Part shown: one piece after another, positions 44,404 through 53,099 of the stretch
Position numbering within the stretch: the first letter of the stretch is position 1
Layout: each line of letters opens with the position of its first letter
Source: Halorhodospira halophila
GTDB lineage: Bacteria; Pseudomonadota; Gammaproteobacteria; Nitrococcales; Halorhodospiraceae
Assembly: GCF_016653405.1 (NCBI RefSeq)
Contig: NZ_NHSN01000042.1
Location: 1 to 53,663, forward strand
Length of the DNA: 53,663 nucleotides
Reading direction: 5' to 3'
The notes under the pieces: generated by a model
What the model saw: only the letters and a program-made list of their open reading frames with translations
Told to the model about the DNA's origin: nothing
Databases searched by the model: none
Made by a program: the position numbers and the translations under genes

Positions 44404-45921
44404 GTGATTCACAAGATCAAAGCGCTTTACGACGAAGGCCGCGGACTATCGATCCGCGCTATCGCCCGAGAGCTGGGGGTGTCCCGGAACACGGTGCGCA
44501 AGTACCTCGCACAGTCGCCGGCGGACATCGTCTTCGAGCGAGCTCAGCCGCGGCGTCACCGGCTCGACGAGCATCGGCCGTTCATTGAATACCTGCTTCG
44601 CCGTTACCCCAAGCTCAGCGCCGTGAAGGTCGCACGCAAGCTGCGTGAGAAGCTCGGCGAGATCGACGTCTCCGATCGCACCCTGCGCCGTTACCTGCAG
44701 CAGGTGCGTGCGAGCATCCCGGTGGCGCAGCCGCGCTACTACGAGCCGGTGCTCGACCTGGTGCCGGGCGTTCAGTGCCAGGTCGATCCCGGCGAGCTGC
44801 GCGGCGTGGAGATCGGCGGCGAGTCCCGGACGGTGTACTTCGTCGTCTTCGTGCTCTCGTACTCGCGGCGGATGCACGTGGCGGTCTCGTTGCGCCCGAT
44901 CGATACCGAGGCGTTCATCGGCATGCACGACGAGGCCCTGCGCGCCTTCGGCGGGGCTCCCGAGGAGTGCGTCTACGACCAGACGAAGATGGTGGTCATC
45001 GCCGAGCAGTTTCGGGAGCTGACGGTCAACGAGCGCTTCCACGCCTACGCCAGCGCTGCCGGGTTCCATGTCCACGCCTGCCGCGGCTACGACCCGGAGA
45101 GCAAGGGCAAGGTCGAGGCCGGCGTGAAGTACGTCAAACGCGACTGCCTCTACGGCGAACGTTTCGCCGACGAGCAGGACCTGCGCGCCCATGTCCAGCA
45201 GTGGCTTGACGAGGTGGCCAATGTCCGCGTCCACGGCACCACGCAGCGCCAGCCTCAGGAGCACTTCGAGGCCGAGGAGCGGGCGCACCTGCGGCCCTAC
45301 CTGACGCCGGAGTGGCTGGACCAGGCCAAGGCCGCGCTGGCCACCCGTAAGGTGGACAAGACGGGTCTGATCGCCTGGTCGGCGAACAAGTACTCGGTGC
45401 CGATGGCCTACCAGCGTGGCGAGGTCGGCGTTCAGGAGGACAGGGGGCAGCTGCACATCGTCGACCTGGAGACCGGCGAGATCGTGGCCACTCATCCAGT
45501 GGCCACCGGCAAGGGCCAGACCGTGCGCAACAGCCACCACTACCGAGATCGGGCCCGGCACATCGCCGAGCTGGAGGGGGCGATCGCCGAGCGCGTCGGC
45601 GCCGATCTCGGCGAGCGGCTCTGCGCCCGGCTGCGCGCCTGTGATCCGCGCATCTACCGTGATCAGGTCGCGGCGGTCAGTCGTATGCTCGAGGCCAGGC
45701 CTTTGCCGCCGAGCGATGTGCTCGAGCGTCTGGCCGAGCGCGAGGGGCTGACGGCCACGCGGGTCCGAGACTACCTCGAGGCCTATCACCGCGCCGAGCA
45801 GCGTGGCCGCGATGCAACGCCTCCGCCGTCCGAGGCCCCGGCATCGCCGGTCTCCCTGGCCGCCTACGCGCACCTTGGCCACCCGGGTGGCCAAACGGAG
45901 GTGACCCATGAGCCGTCTTGA
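44404..45921 (+). CDS. istA: IS21 transposase IstA
   Basis: 505 residues from GTG 44404, six bases after AAGGAG; an upstream in-frame GTG (44374) lacks a ribosome binding site. The N-terminal HTH is LSIRAIARELGVSRNTVRKY. The DDE catalytic core shows the first aspartate in CQVDPGELRGVEIGGES, the second in EECVYDQTKMVV and the glutamate in GYDPESKGKVEAGVKYVK. It catalyses cut-and-paste or circle-mediated transposition together with IstB. It overlaps istB by 14 bases. Confidence 0.96.
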   Translation: MIHKIKALYDEGRGLSIRAIARELGVSRNTVRKYLAQSPADIVFERAQPRRHRLDEHRPFIEYLLRRYPKLSAVKVARKLREKLGEIDVSDRTLRRYLQQVRASIPVAQPRYYEPVLDLVPGVQCQVDPGELRGVEIGGESRTVYFVVFVLSYSRRMHVAVSLRPIDTEAFIGMHDEALRAFGGAPEECVYDQTKMVVIAEQFRELTVNERFHAYASAAGFHVHACRGYDPESKGKVEAGVKYVKRDCLYGERFADEQDLRAHVQQWLDEVANVRVHGTTQRQPQEHFEAEERAHLRPYLTPEWLDQAKAALATRKVDKTGLIAWSANKYSVPMAYQRGEVGVQEDRGQLHIVDLETGEIVATHPVATGKGQTVRNSHHYRDRARHIAELEGAIAERVGADLGERLCARLRACDPRIYRDQVAAVSRMLEARPLPPSDVLERLAEREGLTATRVRDYLEAYHRAEQRGRDATPPPSEAPASPVSLAAYAHLGHPGGQTEVTHEPS

Positions 45922-46648
45922 GCAGACCGTGGGCCGCTACCGCAATCTGCGCTGCACGGCGATCGCCGACGAGCTCCCGCAGCTGCTCGCCCACGCCGAG
46001 GCCAACGCAGCCTCCTACCTCGACTTCGCCGAGCAGCTTGCCGAGCGCGAGCAGCAGGTCCGCGAGCACAAGCGCCTCGACGGGAACCGCCGCCGTGCCC
46101 GCCTACCCGCGGGCAAGCGCCTGGAAGCGTTCGACTACCGCCACCAGACGACGATCACCAAGCGCCAAGTCAATGCGCTGCTGGACTTCGGCTTCATCGA
46201 CAACCGGCAGAACCTGGTGTTCATCGGCCCGCCCGGCGTCGGCAAGACGCACCTGGCCGTGGGCATCGCCGACAAGGCCCTTGATGCCGGTTACAAGGTG
46301 CTCTTTCGCAACGCCCTGGAGCTGGTCGAGGAGCTGGAGATCGCCGAGATGAAGGGCGAGCTCAAGAAGAAGATCGCCCAGCTGACGCGCTTCGACCTGC
46401 TGCTCATCGACGAACTCGGCTACCTGCCGATGAGCCGCCAGGCGCGCTACAACCTCTTCCAGCTGGTGCACGCCTTCTACGAGTACCGCTCGCTGATCCT
46501 GACCACCAACAAGGACTTCACCGACTGGGGCGAGTTCTTCCACAACGACAACGTCGCCGTCCCGATCATCGATCGGGTCATCCACCACTCATCGATCTAC
46601 ATGCTCGGAGGTGAGAGCTACCGACTCAAGGAGAAGACCGCCGGCTGA
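45908..46648 (+). CDS. istB: IS21 helper ATPase IstB
   Basis: 246 residues. AAA+ protein with Walker A at GPPGVGKTHLAVGIADKA and Walker B at LLLIDELGYLPMSRQ. It remodels target DNA and directs IstA. Length and motifs are standard, and the start overlaps istA, as is typical of IS21 elements. It appears intact, so the element could be active. Confidence 0.96.
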   Translation: MSRLEQTVGRYRNLRCTAIADELPQLLAHAEANAASYLDFAEQLAEREQQVREHKRLDGNRRRARLPAGKRLEAFDYRHQTTITKRQVNALLDFGFIDNRQNLVFIGPPGVGKTHLAVGIADKALDAGYKVLFRNALELVEELEIAEMKGELKKKIAQLTRFDLLLIDELGYLPMSRQARYNLFQLVHAFYEYRSLILTTNKDFTDWGEFFHNDNVAVPIIDRVIHHSSIYMLGGESYRLKEKTAG

Positions 46649-46709
46649 GACCGGCAAGGTGGGTCAATTTTAATGTCCAAAAGTGGGTCCAAGACGGTGG
46701 CCATTGACA

Positions 46710-47021
46710 TTCAAGGCCGCGAAAAGTCCACGCAGGGTGGCGCCTCGTAGCGCGTGACCTTGCCCCTCATGGTCCGAGCGAGCAAGCTGGATTTATTTGC
46801 CGCAGTCCGGCGCGTGGGATTCTGGGGGCGAATTGAACCTTGTGGCGGTCAGTGCCGAGTAGAGCGCTAATCGGGCGTCGAGAGGGGGCGGTGCGCTCTC
46901 GACAAGGCTTTGGCCCATAAAGTCGGTCGAGATGACAGGCTCCAGGAGCCTTGACATACAGCGTTCAAGTAGGCGTTGATTAAGAAACGGCATAGATGTA
47001 TCTCTGCCGCGGAGGTGGGCT
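46710..47021. other. Gap between IS21 and the conjugation region
   Basis: 312 bases. A minus-strand frame (46793-46990, reading MPFLNQRLLERCMSRLLEPV and onward) is open but matches nothing I recognise and has no ribosome binding site. No promoter for the small plus-strand gene at 47022 could be assigned with confidence. Confidence 0.35.
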
Positions 47022-47360
47022 ATGGAACTCATCGTCCTCATCGCACTTATCTTTATGCTCTGGCTTCTTGTCCAGCTGGGGGTTGGCATCTACCACCAAG
47101 GGCTCCGTCATGGCCTCCGGCGTTGGGCGCGGGGGCTACCGCGACTTACAGAAGCGGTGGCGGGGTTTGGCGGCGAGCTCGTTTCTCTAGGTGCTCGTAA
47201 CGTATGCGAACGGGCGAGAACGAACCCAGCCCCCCCTGCAGAACATCAAAACCACGCCGGCGAGAGCGAGATTTACGCTATAAAGGAAATGAAATCAATG
47301 GACGATTATCTCATGGGTTGGCCTTATGAACCGCCGGAAACGCGAAGGGACGCATGGTGA
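47022..47360 (+). CDS. Small single-pass membrane protein, unknown
   Basis: 112 residues from ATG 47022, preceded by GGAGGTGGGCT, a good ribosome binding site. Residues 2-22 are a hydrophobic segment (LIVLIALIFMLWLLVQLGVG), followed by a basic stretch (RHGLRRWARG) and a polar tail. It faces the leftward conjugation cluster and ends three bases from its last stop codon. It might belong to the ICE, for example in entry exclusion, but no family is recognised. Confidence 0.5.
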   Translation: MELIVLIALIFMLWLLVQLGVGIYHQGLRHGLRRWARGLPRLTEAVAGFGGELVSLGARNVCERARTNPAPPAEHQNHAGESEIYAIKEMKSMDDYLMGWPYEPPETRRDAW

Positions 47361-47363
47361 ACT

Positions 47364-48920
47364 CTATATGTTCGCTTGCTTCCTCCCTTCATTGATTGCT
47401 CCTTGACCGCTGCGCGTTCCGGCGTTCTGCACGGAACCAGTGGTCGAGGAGCTCGCAGCGTTGATCTGGTTAAGAGCCTTGTATCCCCCCCAGCCCATCA
47501 AGGTCGTAAAGACCAGCGGCAACCCGATGTGCAGGAGCCCGGTGATGATCATAAGCATCGTCCCCTGGGTTCCGCCGTCGGGGCTGAGGAGGTTGCCGAC
47601 GTTGCTCGCCGCGAGGTAGGAGAGCGTGTCAGGGTGCATGGCCCGTACCATGTTCTCCTCGAGCCAGATCGAGACGGACCACAGGTAGTCCCACACCTTG
47701 ATCAGCACGATCCCGAAGGTCGCGACGAACACGGTCTGCCAGCTGTAGAGGGAGATGATCAGCAGGAAGGGCAGCAACATGATGATGCCCATGAGCAGGA
47801 AGGACTGGATCATGGGTGCGGCCGAACGGATCGTGTACATCATTGGCCCGTGCTCGACCGTATCGTACCAGGCTGTGCCCAGCCCGACCGCGACGGTCGA
47901 GAAGACCCGCTCGTGCAGGCCCTGCCCAGCGGTTTCGTCGGTCGCGACCAGGTCGGCGGAGGCGATCGGCGCGCTGCTCGCTTCGTTCTGGATGATCCGC
48001 TGGATCATCGCATCCTCGACCTCGTACTGCTCGGTTCCGTCAGCGAAGTCTGCCCACACCTCGTGGAGCCGATCCCAGAACCCCGGTTCCATCTGCTCGA
48101 GGATCCGTTCGCGCAAGCCGGGGCCATCGAGGCCGACGTCGGCGTTGCCGGTCCACCACTCGTGGCAATAGGGCCGACCATGCGGAGGAGGGTGGTTGTC
48201 GTCGTAGTAGGCGCCGCTGCGCTGCTCCTCGTAGTCCCACCCCTCAACCGGCTTTGATGCCTGGTAGCGCTGATAGTAGGTGTTCAGGTAGACGTAGGAT
48301 CCGATGTACTGTGGATCGTCCTCGCCGTAGTCATCGAGAAGCGGGTCCACATCCGGACGCTCACGCTGATAACGCGAGCGTGCCGGAATGAAGCAGTCCT
48401 CGACGAACTGCTCGACCTCGGCGGCCACCTGCTCGTCGTTGATCCGCTGCCGGTCGAAGTCGAGCCGCGTCTGAACGTAATCCTTGGGGCAGCCGAGCCC
48501 GTCAATGGCCGCTCCCGTGATGCCGCTGCCGATCGCCAGTGTCCCGTACCACCACGCCGGCACCTGCGCCGGGGTGATGTAGTTGTCGAAGACGTCGTGG
48601 TAGGGCGTATCCGCCGGGTCGGAATTCGTGCCACAGGGATCCTCGTACTCAAGCACGGATGTTTGTAGCTCGATCATCGGCTGCGCTGCCAGCACCACGA
48701 CGGAGAACGCCATGATGATGCGCAGCTCCATGGCGTGGACACTGCGCTTCGCTCCGGCCTTCGCCTCCATGCCCGTGTAGGCATCGGAGAACGCCTGGAC
48801 GAGAAAGACGAGGAACGGGATGTAGGCGATCCCGGTCCCCGTCAGAATCTCCCAGATCGTCTCGTACTGCATCCACGCGAATACGAGGGTGAAGGCTTCG
48901 AGCGGATGCTGGACGTTCAT
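47364..48920 (-). CDS. Conjugation protein with TraG N-terminal-type domain
   Basis: 518 residues from ATG 48920, five bases after GAGG and overlapping the upstream stop. Several membrane segments occur at the N-terminus (YIPFLVFLVQAFSDAYTG, LRIIMAFSVVVLAAQPMI) and again near residues 370-480 (MGIIMLLPFLLIISLYSW, then FVATFGIVLIKVWDYLWS). Between them is a long acidic, probably periplasmic, region. This layout fits the TraG N-terminal family of ICE type IV secretion systems, which acts in mating-pair stabilisation. It is the last gene of the leftward cluster. The soluble stretch is strikingly rich in D and E. Confidence 0.8.
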   Translation of the reverse strand: MNVQHPLEAFTLVFAWMQYETIWEILTGTGIAYIPFLVFLVQAFSDAYTGMEAKAGAKRSVHAMELRIIMAFSVVVLAAQPMIELQTSVLEYEDPCGTNSDPADTPYHDVFDNYITPAQVPAWWYGTLAIGSGITGAAIDGLGCPKDYVQTRLDFDRQRINDEQVAAEVEQFVEDCFIPARSRYQRERPDVDPLLDDYGEDDPQYIGSYVYLNTYYQRYQASKPVEGWDYEEQRSGAYYDDNHPPPHGRPYCHEWWTGNADVGLDGPGLRERILEQMEPGFWDRLHEVWADFADGTEQYEVEDAMIQRIIQNEASSAPIASADLVATDETAGQGLHERVFSTVAVGLGTAWYDTVEHGPMMYTIRSAAPMIQSFLLMGIIMLLPFLLIISLYSWQTVFVATFGIVLIKVWDYLWSVSIWLEENMVRAMHPDTLSYLAASNVGNLLSPDGGTQGTMLMIITGLLHIGLPLVFTTLMGWGGYKALNQINAASSSTTGSVQNAGTRSGQGAINEGRKQANI

Positions 48921-49237
48921 AGCAGCCTCACCAGCCGAGGTATCAGGTCCTGGCCGAGCAGGGCCTCCAGGACCAACAGCCACAGGGCCACCTGCCAGCG
49001 GGCGTCGTGCAGGAGCAGCCGCTGGTGCGGCGTCAGGTGGTTCCCAAGGAACTCGACAGCGCAAGGCCAGGCCGCAACGACCGCAGCGATCAGGCCAAGA
49101 CGCCAGAGGATGAGCACCCCTTCGAGCTGGGCGAGTCGTTGCTCGATCACGCCGGCGGGCTCTACGGCATACCAGAGGAGGGTGCCGATGATCGCCACCG
49201 CAAACAGGAGAATCAGCCCTAGCCAGGTGCGCAGCAT
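48917..49237 (-). CDS. Small membrane protein of the ICE conjugation cluster
   Basis: 106 residues. Hydrophobic segments at ~4-26, 42-62 and 81-96. It overlaps the TraG-like gene by four bases and lies between that gene and the PFL_4711-type gene, a place where comparable ICEs carry a small hypothetical membrane protein. The function is unknown. Confidence 0.65.
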   Translation of the reverse strand: MLRTWLGLILLFAVAIIGTLLWYAVEPAGVIEQRLAQLEGVLILWRLGLIAAVVAAWPCAVEFLGNHLTPHQRLLLHDARWQVALWLLVLEALLGQDLIPRLVRLL

Positions 49238-49246
49238 CGCCGTCTC

Positions 49247-50644
49247 CTAATCGTCGAGCTCCTCAGGGATGCCGTCGCGGATGCGTTGCTCCGGCACCGG
49301 CGTCGGGGCAATGGCGCCCCGAGAGGCGTCACGCCGACGCTCGCCTTCCTGGAGCAGGTGCTCAGAGGTGTGTGAAACGACCGTTCGGCGGGCTTCGATC
49401 TCCAGCATTAGGTTCTCGATCTCATCGTCGAGTTCGTCCAGGGCGTCGTCGATCTTGTCCTGTGCCGGGCCGGCGCGTGCGATCGTGGGCTCGCCGCGGC
49501 CGGTGAGCAGCATCCGGCGCACTGATAGGGCGCGCTCCATGGTCCGCGCCATGCTGATCTCTTGGGCGAGGCGCCCGGCGGCCAGCTGGCGTTCCTGGGA
49601 GGGCATTTCGTCGAGGGCTTGCGCGAGCTGTGGGGTGAAGCCGACTCCCGGTGCCTGTAGGTCGGCGAGGTGGTCCTCGGTGAGGGCGTCATCCTCCATG
49701 GCCTGCAGGAGCTCGGCCATGTCGTCTTGCACGCTTTCGCGTTCGGTTTCGAGTTGAGGAACGATGCCGTGACCGGGTAGGGACTCGCTCTGTTCATGCT
49801 CGCCGGTCCACAACTTGGAATCCCCCAGGACACCGGGCTCGCCCGCATCGGGGTCGCCTACGGCCCAGTCCTGGATTTGGTCTACGGTCGTGTTCCCAGG
49901 CTCCGGCTCCCAGATTTCTTCCATGCGCGTGTCGTCACCGGCCGGGGCCCCTTGCATGATGGTCTGGTAGCCCGCATCCAGTGCATCGCTGACGGGCTCG
50001 ACTGGAGGCTGGCCTTCGCCGCCGCGGCGTTCCCCGCCGCTGCCGGGGGTGCCGTCGTACCAGATCAGGCCGCTGTCGGCGGCGTTCTCCTCGACATGCT
50101 CCTCCGCTCGGACGATGTCGTCCTCGACCCCCATCTGTACCTGCCATTCGTCACCCTTGGACAGGGTTACCAGGTCGGAGTATGGGTTGGTCTCCCCTTC
50201 GGCCAGCTCTTGCTCGATCTGCTCACAGCTCTTGGTGGCGAGCTCGAGGGTCTCCTCAGCGCGCAGGAGCGTGTTCTGCATGAGGTCGTAGAGGCCAGGG
50301 TGGGCTCGTTGGAGCACGAGTGCTGGCAGGGATGCGACGGCGGCATTCGCCGCGTCCACCATTTCATCGACCATGGCATCGGCCCCGTCGGCCACCTCCT
50401 GGAGCTGGTTGCGAACGGTTGTAACCGGGTCAAATTCACCGCAGGAGTAGCCGGCGCTCAACTTAGACCCGAAGCCTAGGTCCATGGTGGTGACGTTGGG
50501 TTGCAGGGGAGGGTTCCACGGTTTAGCCCCACCGATCTCGTAGTACCACACGCCGTCGTCCTCTGGAGGCGTGAGGGGCTCGTTGGCGAGCACAGCGGAT
50601 GGGGCCGCAAGGGCGATGGCTGCAAGGCTTACTACTCGACGCAT
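49247..50644 (-). CDS. ICE protein of the PFL_4711 / TIGR03755 type
   Basis: 465 residues with an N-terminal signal peptide (RRVVSLAAIALAAPSAVLA, cut before NEPL). The opening of the mature protein, VWYYEIGGAKPWNPPLQP, and the ..SAGYSCGEFDPVTTVRNQLQ segment are hallmarks I associate with TIGR03755. The second half is long, acidic and coiled-coil prone (DKIDDALDELDDEIENLML). It probably acts in the periplasm in pilus assembly or mating, like TraH of F-type systems. It follows the TraU-like gene by 17 bases. Confidence 0.82.
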   Translation of the reverse strand: MRRVVSLAAIALAAPSAVLANEPLTPPEDDGVWYYEIGGAKPWNPPLQPNVTTMDLGFGSKLSAGYSCGEFDPVTTVRNQLQEVADGADAMVDEMVDAANAAVASLPALVLQRAHPGLYDLMQNTLLRAEETLELATKSCEQIEQELAEGETNPYSDLVTLSKGDEWQVQMGVEDDIVRAEEHVEENAADSGLIWYDGTPGSGGERRGGEGQPPVEPVSDALDAGYQTIMQGAPAGDDTRMEEIWEPEPGNTTVDQIQDWAVGDPDAGEPGVLGDSKLWTGEHEQSESLPGHGIVPQLETERESVQDDMAELLQAMEDDALTEDHLADLQAPGVGFTPQLAQALDEMPSQERQLAAGRLAQEISMARTMERALSVRRMLLTGRGEPTIARAGPAQDKIDDALDELDDEIENLMLEIEARRTVVSHTSEHLLQEGERRRDASRGAIAPTPVPEQRIRDGIPEELDD

Positions 50645-50661
50645 GGCTGACTATCCCCTTG

Positions 50662-51711
50662 TTACCAGCTCACGGAGGTGATGAAGGATCCCTCCCGTTC
50701 GCAGCAGGAATACCGCCGCCACATCGACCAGACGTAGTCGCCGTCCAGATCGGTGCGTGACGAGGATGTTCCCCCGGCCCAGCCGTCGAGCCCGTCGAAG
50801 CGGTCATCGACGCCGAGAATCTCGCAGGAACTCTCCGAGCGCGGATGGTGCATCTGGAAAGTCCCGGTCTTCGCATCGGCCGGCTTGAGCGGATCCGGCA
50901 ACCACACGCGATAGCCCGCTGTGGAGGTTGTGCCGCCACTGGAGAGGTGGTCGTAGACGCGCGCTGGTTCCCCCGACCGGGTGGTGATGTGTCCGGCCCG
51001 GAAAGCTGCCATCCCCGCGGCCTTGGCGTCTTCCGGCTGTGGCGTCTGTCCAACCCGCGGGTAGACAGCGCCCCAGGTCTGGAGGCCCCAGCTGCCGTCC
51101 TCGCTCAGCTCCTCGATGCCCGGAAAGGGCTTATGGGCGTGGGCGACGAACTCGACAACGCCCAGCCGCCACTCGATGGCGTCGATCGCCGACTGGTAGT
51201 AGGGCGTCATCATGTCGGCCGCGGAGGGGCAGGGGCCTTCGGGTAGCGGTATATCTTCTACGATGTCTGCTGCTGGGTGGCCGATCGCGTCGGCCTCTTT
51301 GTAGGTCACCGTGGCGTGGTTCCGCGCCGGCCTGGAGTCATGTTGTGCGCCTTCACCGGGGTCGTAATCGATCAGCGCAGCGAAACCTTGCTCCAAGGCG
51401 AGCTCCTGGGCGTGCCCAAGCGTCTTACGGATTTCCCGCCACGGGTTTTCTGCGGCCTCGTGATAGGCCGAGATCACGAGGTCGGGGATATAGTGACCGA
51501 GTCGGATCGAGGTGCGGATCGAGCAGCCAGTCCAGCTGCAACGGAGCCAAAAGCACACCCCCTCGAGGCGGAAATCGAGACAGGAGGGGAGGGCGCTCAT
51601 CGTGTCTTGGGTGATGTCGATAGTGTTCACCTCTGCCCTCGCGGCCGGAACGAGGCCCAGCATGAGAGCAGCTGCGACGCAGACGGGCCGGGCCATCGAT
51701 TTAAGGGTCAT
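50662..51711 (-). CDS. TraU-like ICE protein (PFL_4710 / TIGR03756 type)
   Basis: 349 residues with a signal peptide ending ARAEVN. The cysteine-rich block FRLEGVCFWLRCSWTGCSIR, followed by TSIRLGHYIPDLVISAYHE, is typical of TraU-like conjugation proteins, which are periplasmic and disulfide-bonded. The C-terminal part (ISWRRYSCCEREGSF-like) also has paired cysteines. The start overlaps the upstream gene by 11 bases. The family function is stabilising DNA-transfer contacts rather than pilus synthesis. Confidence 0.87.
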   Translation of the reverse strand: MTLKSMARPVCVAAALMLGLVPAARAEVNTIDITQDTMSALPSCLDFRLEGVCFWLRCSWTGCSIRTSIRLGHYIPDLVISAYHEAAENPWREIRKTLGHAQELALEQGFAALIDYDPGEGAQHDSRPARNHATVTYKEADAIGHPAADIVEDIPLPEGPCPSAADMMTPYYQSAIDAIEWRLGVVEFVAHAHKPFPGIEELSEDGSWGLQTWGAVYPRVGQTPQPEDAKAAGMAAFRAGHITTRSGEPARVYDHLSSGGTTSTAGYRVWLPDPLKPADAKTGTFQMHHPRSESSCEILGVDDRFDGLDGWAGGTSSSRTDLDGDYVWSMWRRYSCCEREGSFITSVSW

Positions 51712-52105
51712 CGTTAGCCTCCTGCAGGTGCTGACGGGCCTCGTCCGGATCCGCGACGCCGTAGACGACGGCCGTGCGGTCGAATACGACAGCCGGGACC
51801 TGGTCGATCCCCAGCGCGATCGCGAGTGCGACGGCGCGTAATGCTCTCTCTAGCTTCTCCTCCTCCGTGTCATCCACTAGGCGCCGTGCCGTTTGCAACG
51901 CCTCATCGGGATGGTCGGGCAGCTGCGCCTCAAGAGCGCTGATGCGCTCCTGGGCCTCATCCACGCGGTAGATCGTGACGTCCGAAGGGGCGGTCTGCCG
52001 CGCATGCGTCTCGTCCGCGACGAAGACCTCGACGCGCTCCGCGGCTGCGCCGGTGAGCGGCGCCAGTATGACCACCAGCAGCAGTGGAAGGCCCCTTAGC
52101 ATCAT
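51701..52105 (-). CDS. ICE protein of the PFL_4709 / TIGR03757 type
   Basis: 134 residues with a signal peptide (LRGLPLLLVVILAPLTGAAA). The mature part starts VEVFVADETHARQTAPSDV and includes ALGIDQVPAVVFDRTAVVYG, a thioredoxin-like end seen in TrbC/TraW-like conjugation proteins. The start (ATGATG) overlaps the stop of the TraE-like gene. In other ICEs of this type several core genes lie between these two, and none is present here. Confidence 0.85.
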   Translation of the reverse strand: MMLRGLPLLLVVILAPLTGAAAERVEVFVADETHARQTAPSDVTIYRVDEAQERISALEAQLPDHPDEALQTARRLVDDTEEEKLERALRAVALAIALGIDQVPAVVFDRTAVVYGVADPDEARQHLQEANDDP

Positions 52106-52734
52106 TCGGGCTCCTCCACACGGGTCTCCAGGCGCTCGGGCTCGCCGGTGTATCCGTCCAGGGCCAGTCCCCAGGGGTTGCCTTCGGGGTCGACCTCGAA
52201 GCGGACGATGCGCAGCGGGTAGCGCACCTCAATGTCCTTGACGAGCTCGCCGTCGATGTACTCTTGGATCTCGACGTCCAGGAAGACCTGCCAGGTGTCG
52301 TCGCCGAGGCGTTCCACGCGAGCGGGCTCAAAGCGGGCGCCCGGGATCTCGCGGATGTAGCGGGATCGGTTATCGAGCTCGCCGCTCTGGGCGCGTCGTT
52401 CCAAGTCCGCCTCTTGGACCTGGAGGAAACGGGGAGTCATGTAGCTTTGCAGCCGCCAGATATTCTCGGGGTACTCGTCGGCGCCGTCGTCTTCCCAGCG
52501 CCAGAGCTGCTGCCAGATGTAGAAGGTGAAGGTATAGACGACCGGCTCAGGGATCTCGCCGGCCTCCATCACCCCGCCCGTGCGCAGCTCCGGGGTCTGA
52601 TGGACCCGAATATCCTCGGGCGCGGTATGCCACCCCCACCACAGGCCGGCACATGCCAGGGCTAGCCCCGAGGCCAAAACCCGGAGTGTGCGAACATGCG
52701 CCCAGCAGGTGTCGATCTCTTTGCGATGTCTCAT
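52102..52734 (-). CDS. VirB8/TraE-like ICE protein (PFL_4703 / TIGR03746 type)
   Basis: 210 residues. One membrane segment near residues 17-33 (VLASGLALACAGLWWGW) is followed by the family text APEDIRVHQTPELRTGG, VYTFTFYIWQQLWRWEDDG, and near the end VRYPLRIVRFEVDPEGNPWG. It is a bitopic inner-membrane protein of the secretion channel. Overlaps on both sides (four bases each) indicate tight translational coupling. Confidence 0.9.
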   Translation of the reverse strand: MRHRKEIDTCWAHVRTLRVLASGLALACAGLWWGWHTAPEDIRVHQTPELRTGGVMEAGEIPEPVVYTFTFYIWQQLWRWEDDGADEYPENIWRLQSYMTPRFLQVQEADLERRAQSGELDNRSRYIREIPGARFEPARVERLGDDTWQVFLDVEIQEYIDGELVKDIEVRYPLRIVRFEVDPEGNPWGLALDGYTGEPERLETRVEEPE

Positions 52735-53090
52735 CGGCGCCCCACGTCCCAGATGCCGCTTCGGAGAATGAGCGGCGCGCCCATCACGCCAGCCCTATGC
52801 AGGGCCAGCCGGCAGCGCTGCTGGTAGTAGCCGGTGGGCCGACCCTTCTTGATCTTCTGGAAGATCGTGGCCGCGATGAAGACCGTGGCAAGCACCATGA
52901 TGGCGGCGCCCCCGACGCCCATCATGGCGCGGCCGAATAGCCAGCCGATGGCGATGCCGACCGGAAGCCAGAAGATGGTTCCGGCGACAAGGATCGCCAC
53001 GAGTTCGGTGGAGGAGCACCCGCGGAACACAGGAGGCTCCTCGTTAAGTCGCTCCGCCATCATCCGGCGCTCGCCAGCGGTCTCCACCAT
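52731..53090 (-). CDS. TraL-like ICE membrane protein (TIGR03750 type)
   Basis: 119 residues. The N-terminal RLNEEPPVFRGCSSTELVAI motif is followed by two membrane segments (~36-60 and 62-82) and FQKIKKGRPTGYYQQRCRLA, the standard pattern of TIGR03750. Its role is in the inner-membrane part of the conjugation apparatus. It overlaps the next gene by four bases. Confidence 0.87.
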   Translation of the reverse strand: MVETAGERRMMAERLNEEPPVFRGCSSTELVAILVAGTIFWLPVGIAIGWLFGRAMMGVGGAAIMVLATVFIAATIFQKIKKGRPTGYYQQRCRLALHRAGVMGAPLILRSGIWDVGRR

Positions 53091-53099
53091 GGTCCACCC

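Larger units (their letters stand above)
44269..46709 (+). mobile_element. IS21-family insertion sequence
   Basis: The element runs from TGTTAGC (44269) to TGACA (46709) and carries istA and istB. The two ends are inverted relatives: both start TG/CA and repeat GACCCAC, with AAAATTGACCCACC about 40-50 bases in. It interrupts the ATPase gene. I see no target-site duplication, and the missing end of the ATPase gene is not found to the right, suggesting an adjacent deletion or an IS-mediated rearrangement. Confidence 0.88.

Noticed and set aside
44446-45909. 487-codon minus-strand frame opposite istA
   Set aside because: It mirrors the istA coding sequence and has no recognisable domain or ribosome binding site.
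46793-47089. 98-codon minus-strand frame after the IS21 element
   Set aside because: No ribosome binding site or family resemblance, and part of it overlaps the better-supported small gene at 47022.
47376-48257. 293-codon plus-strand frame opposite the TraG-like gene
   Set aside because: Composition is typical of antisense frames and no motif is visible; the minus-strand gene has a membrane-protein pattern and fits the cluster.
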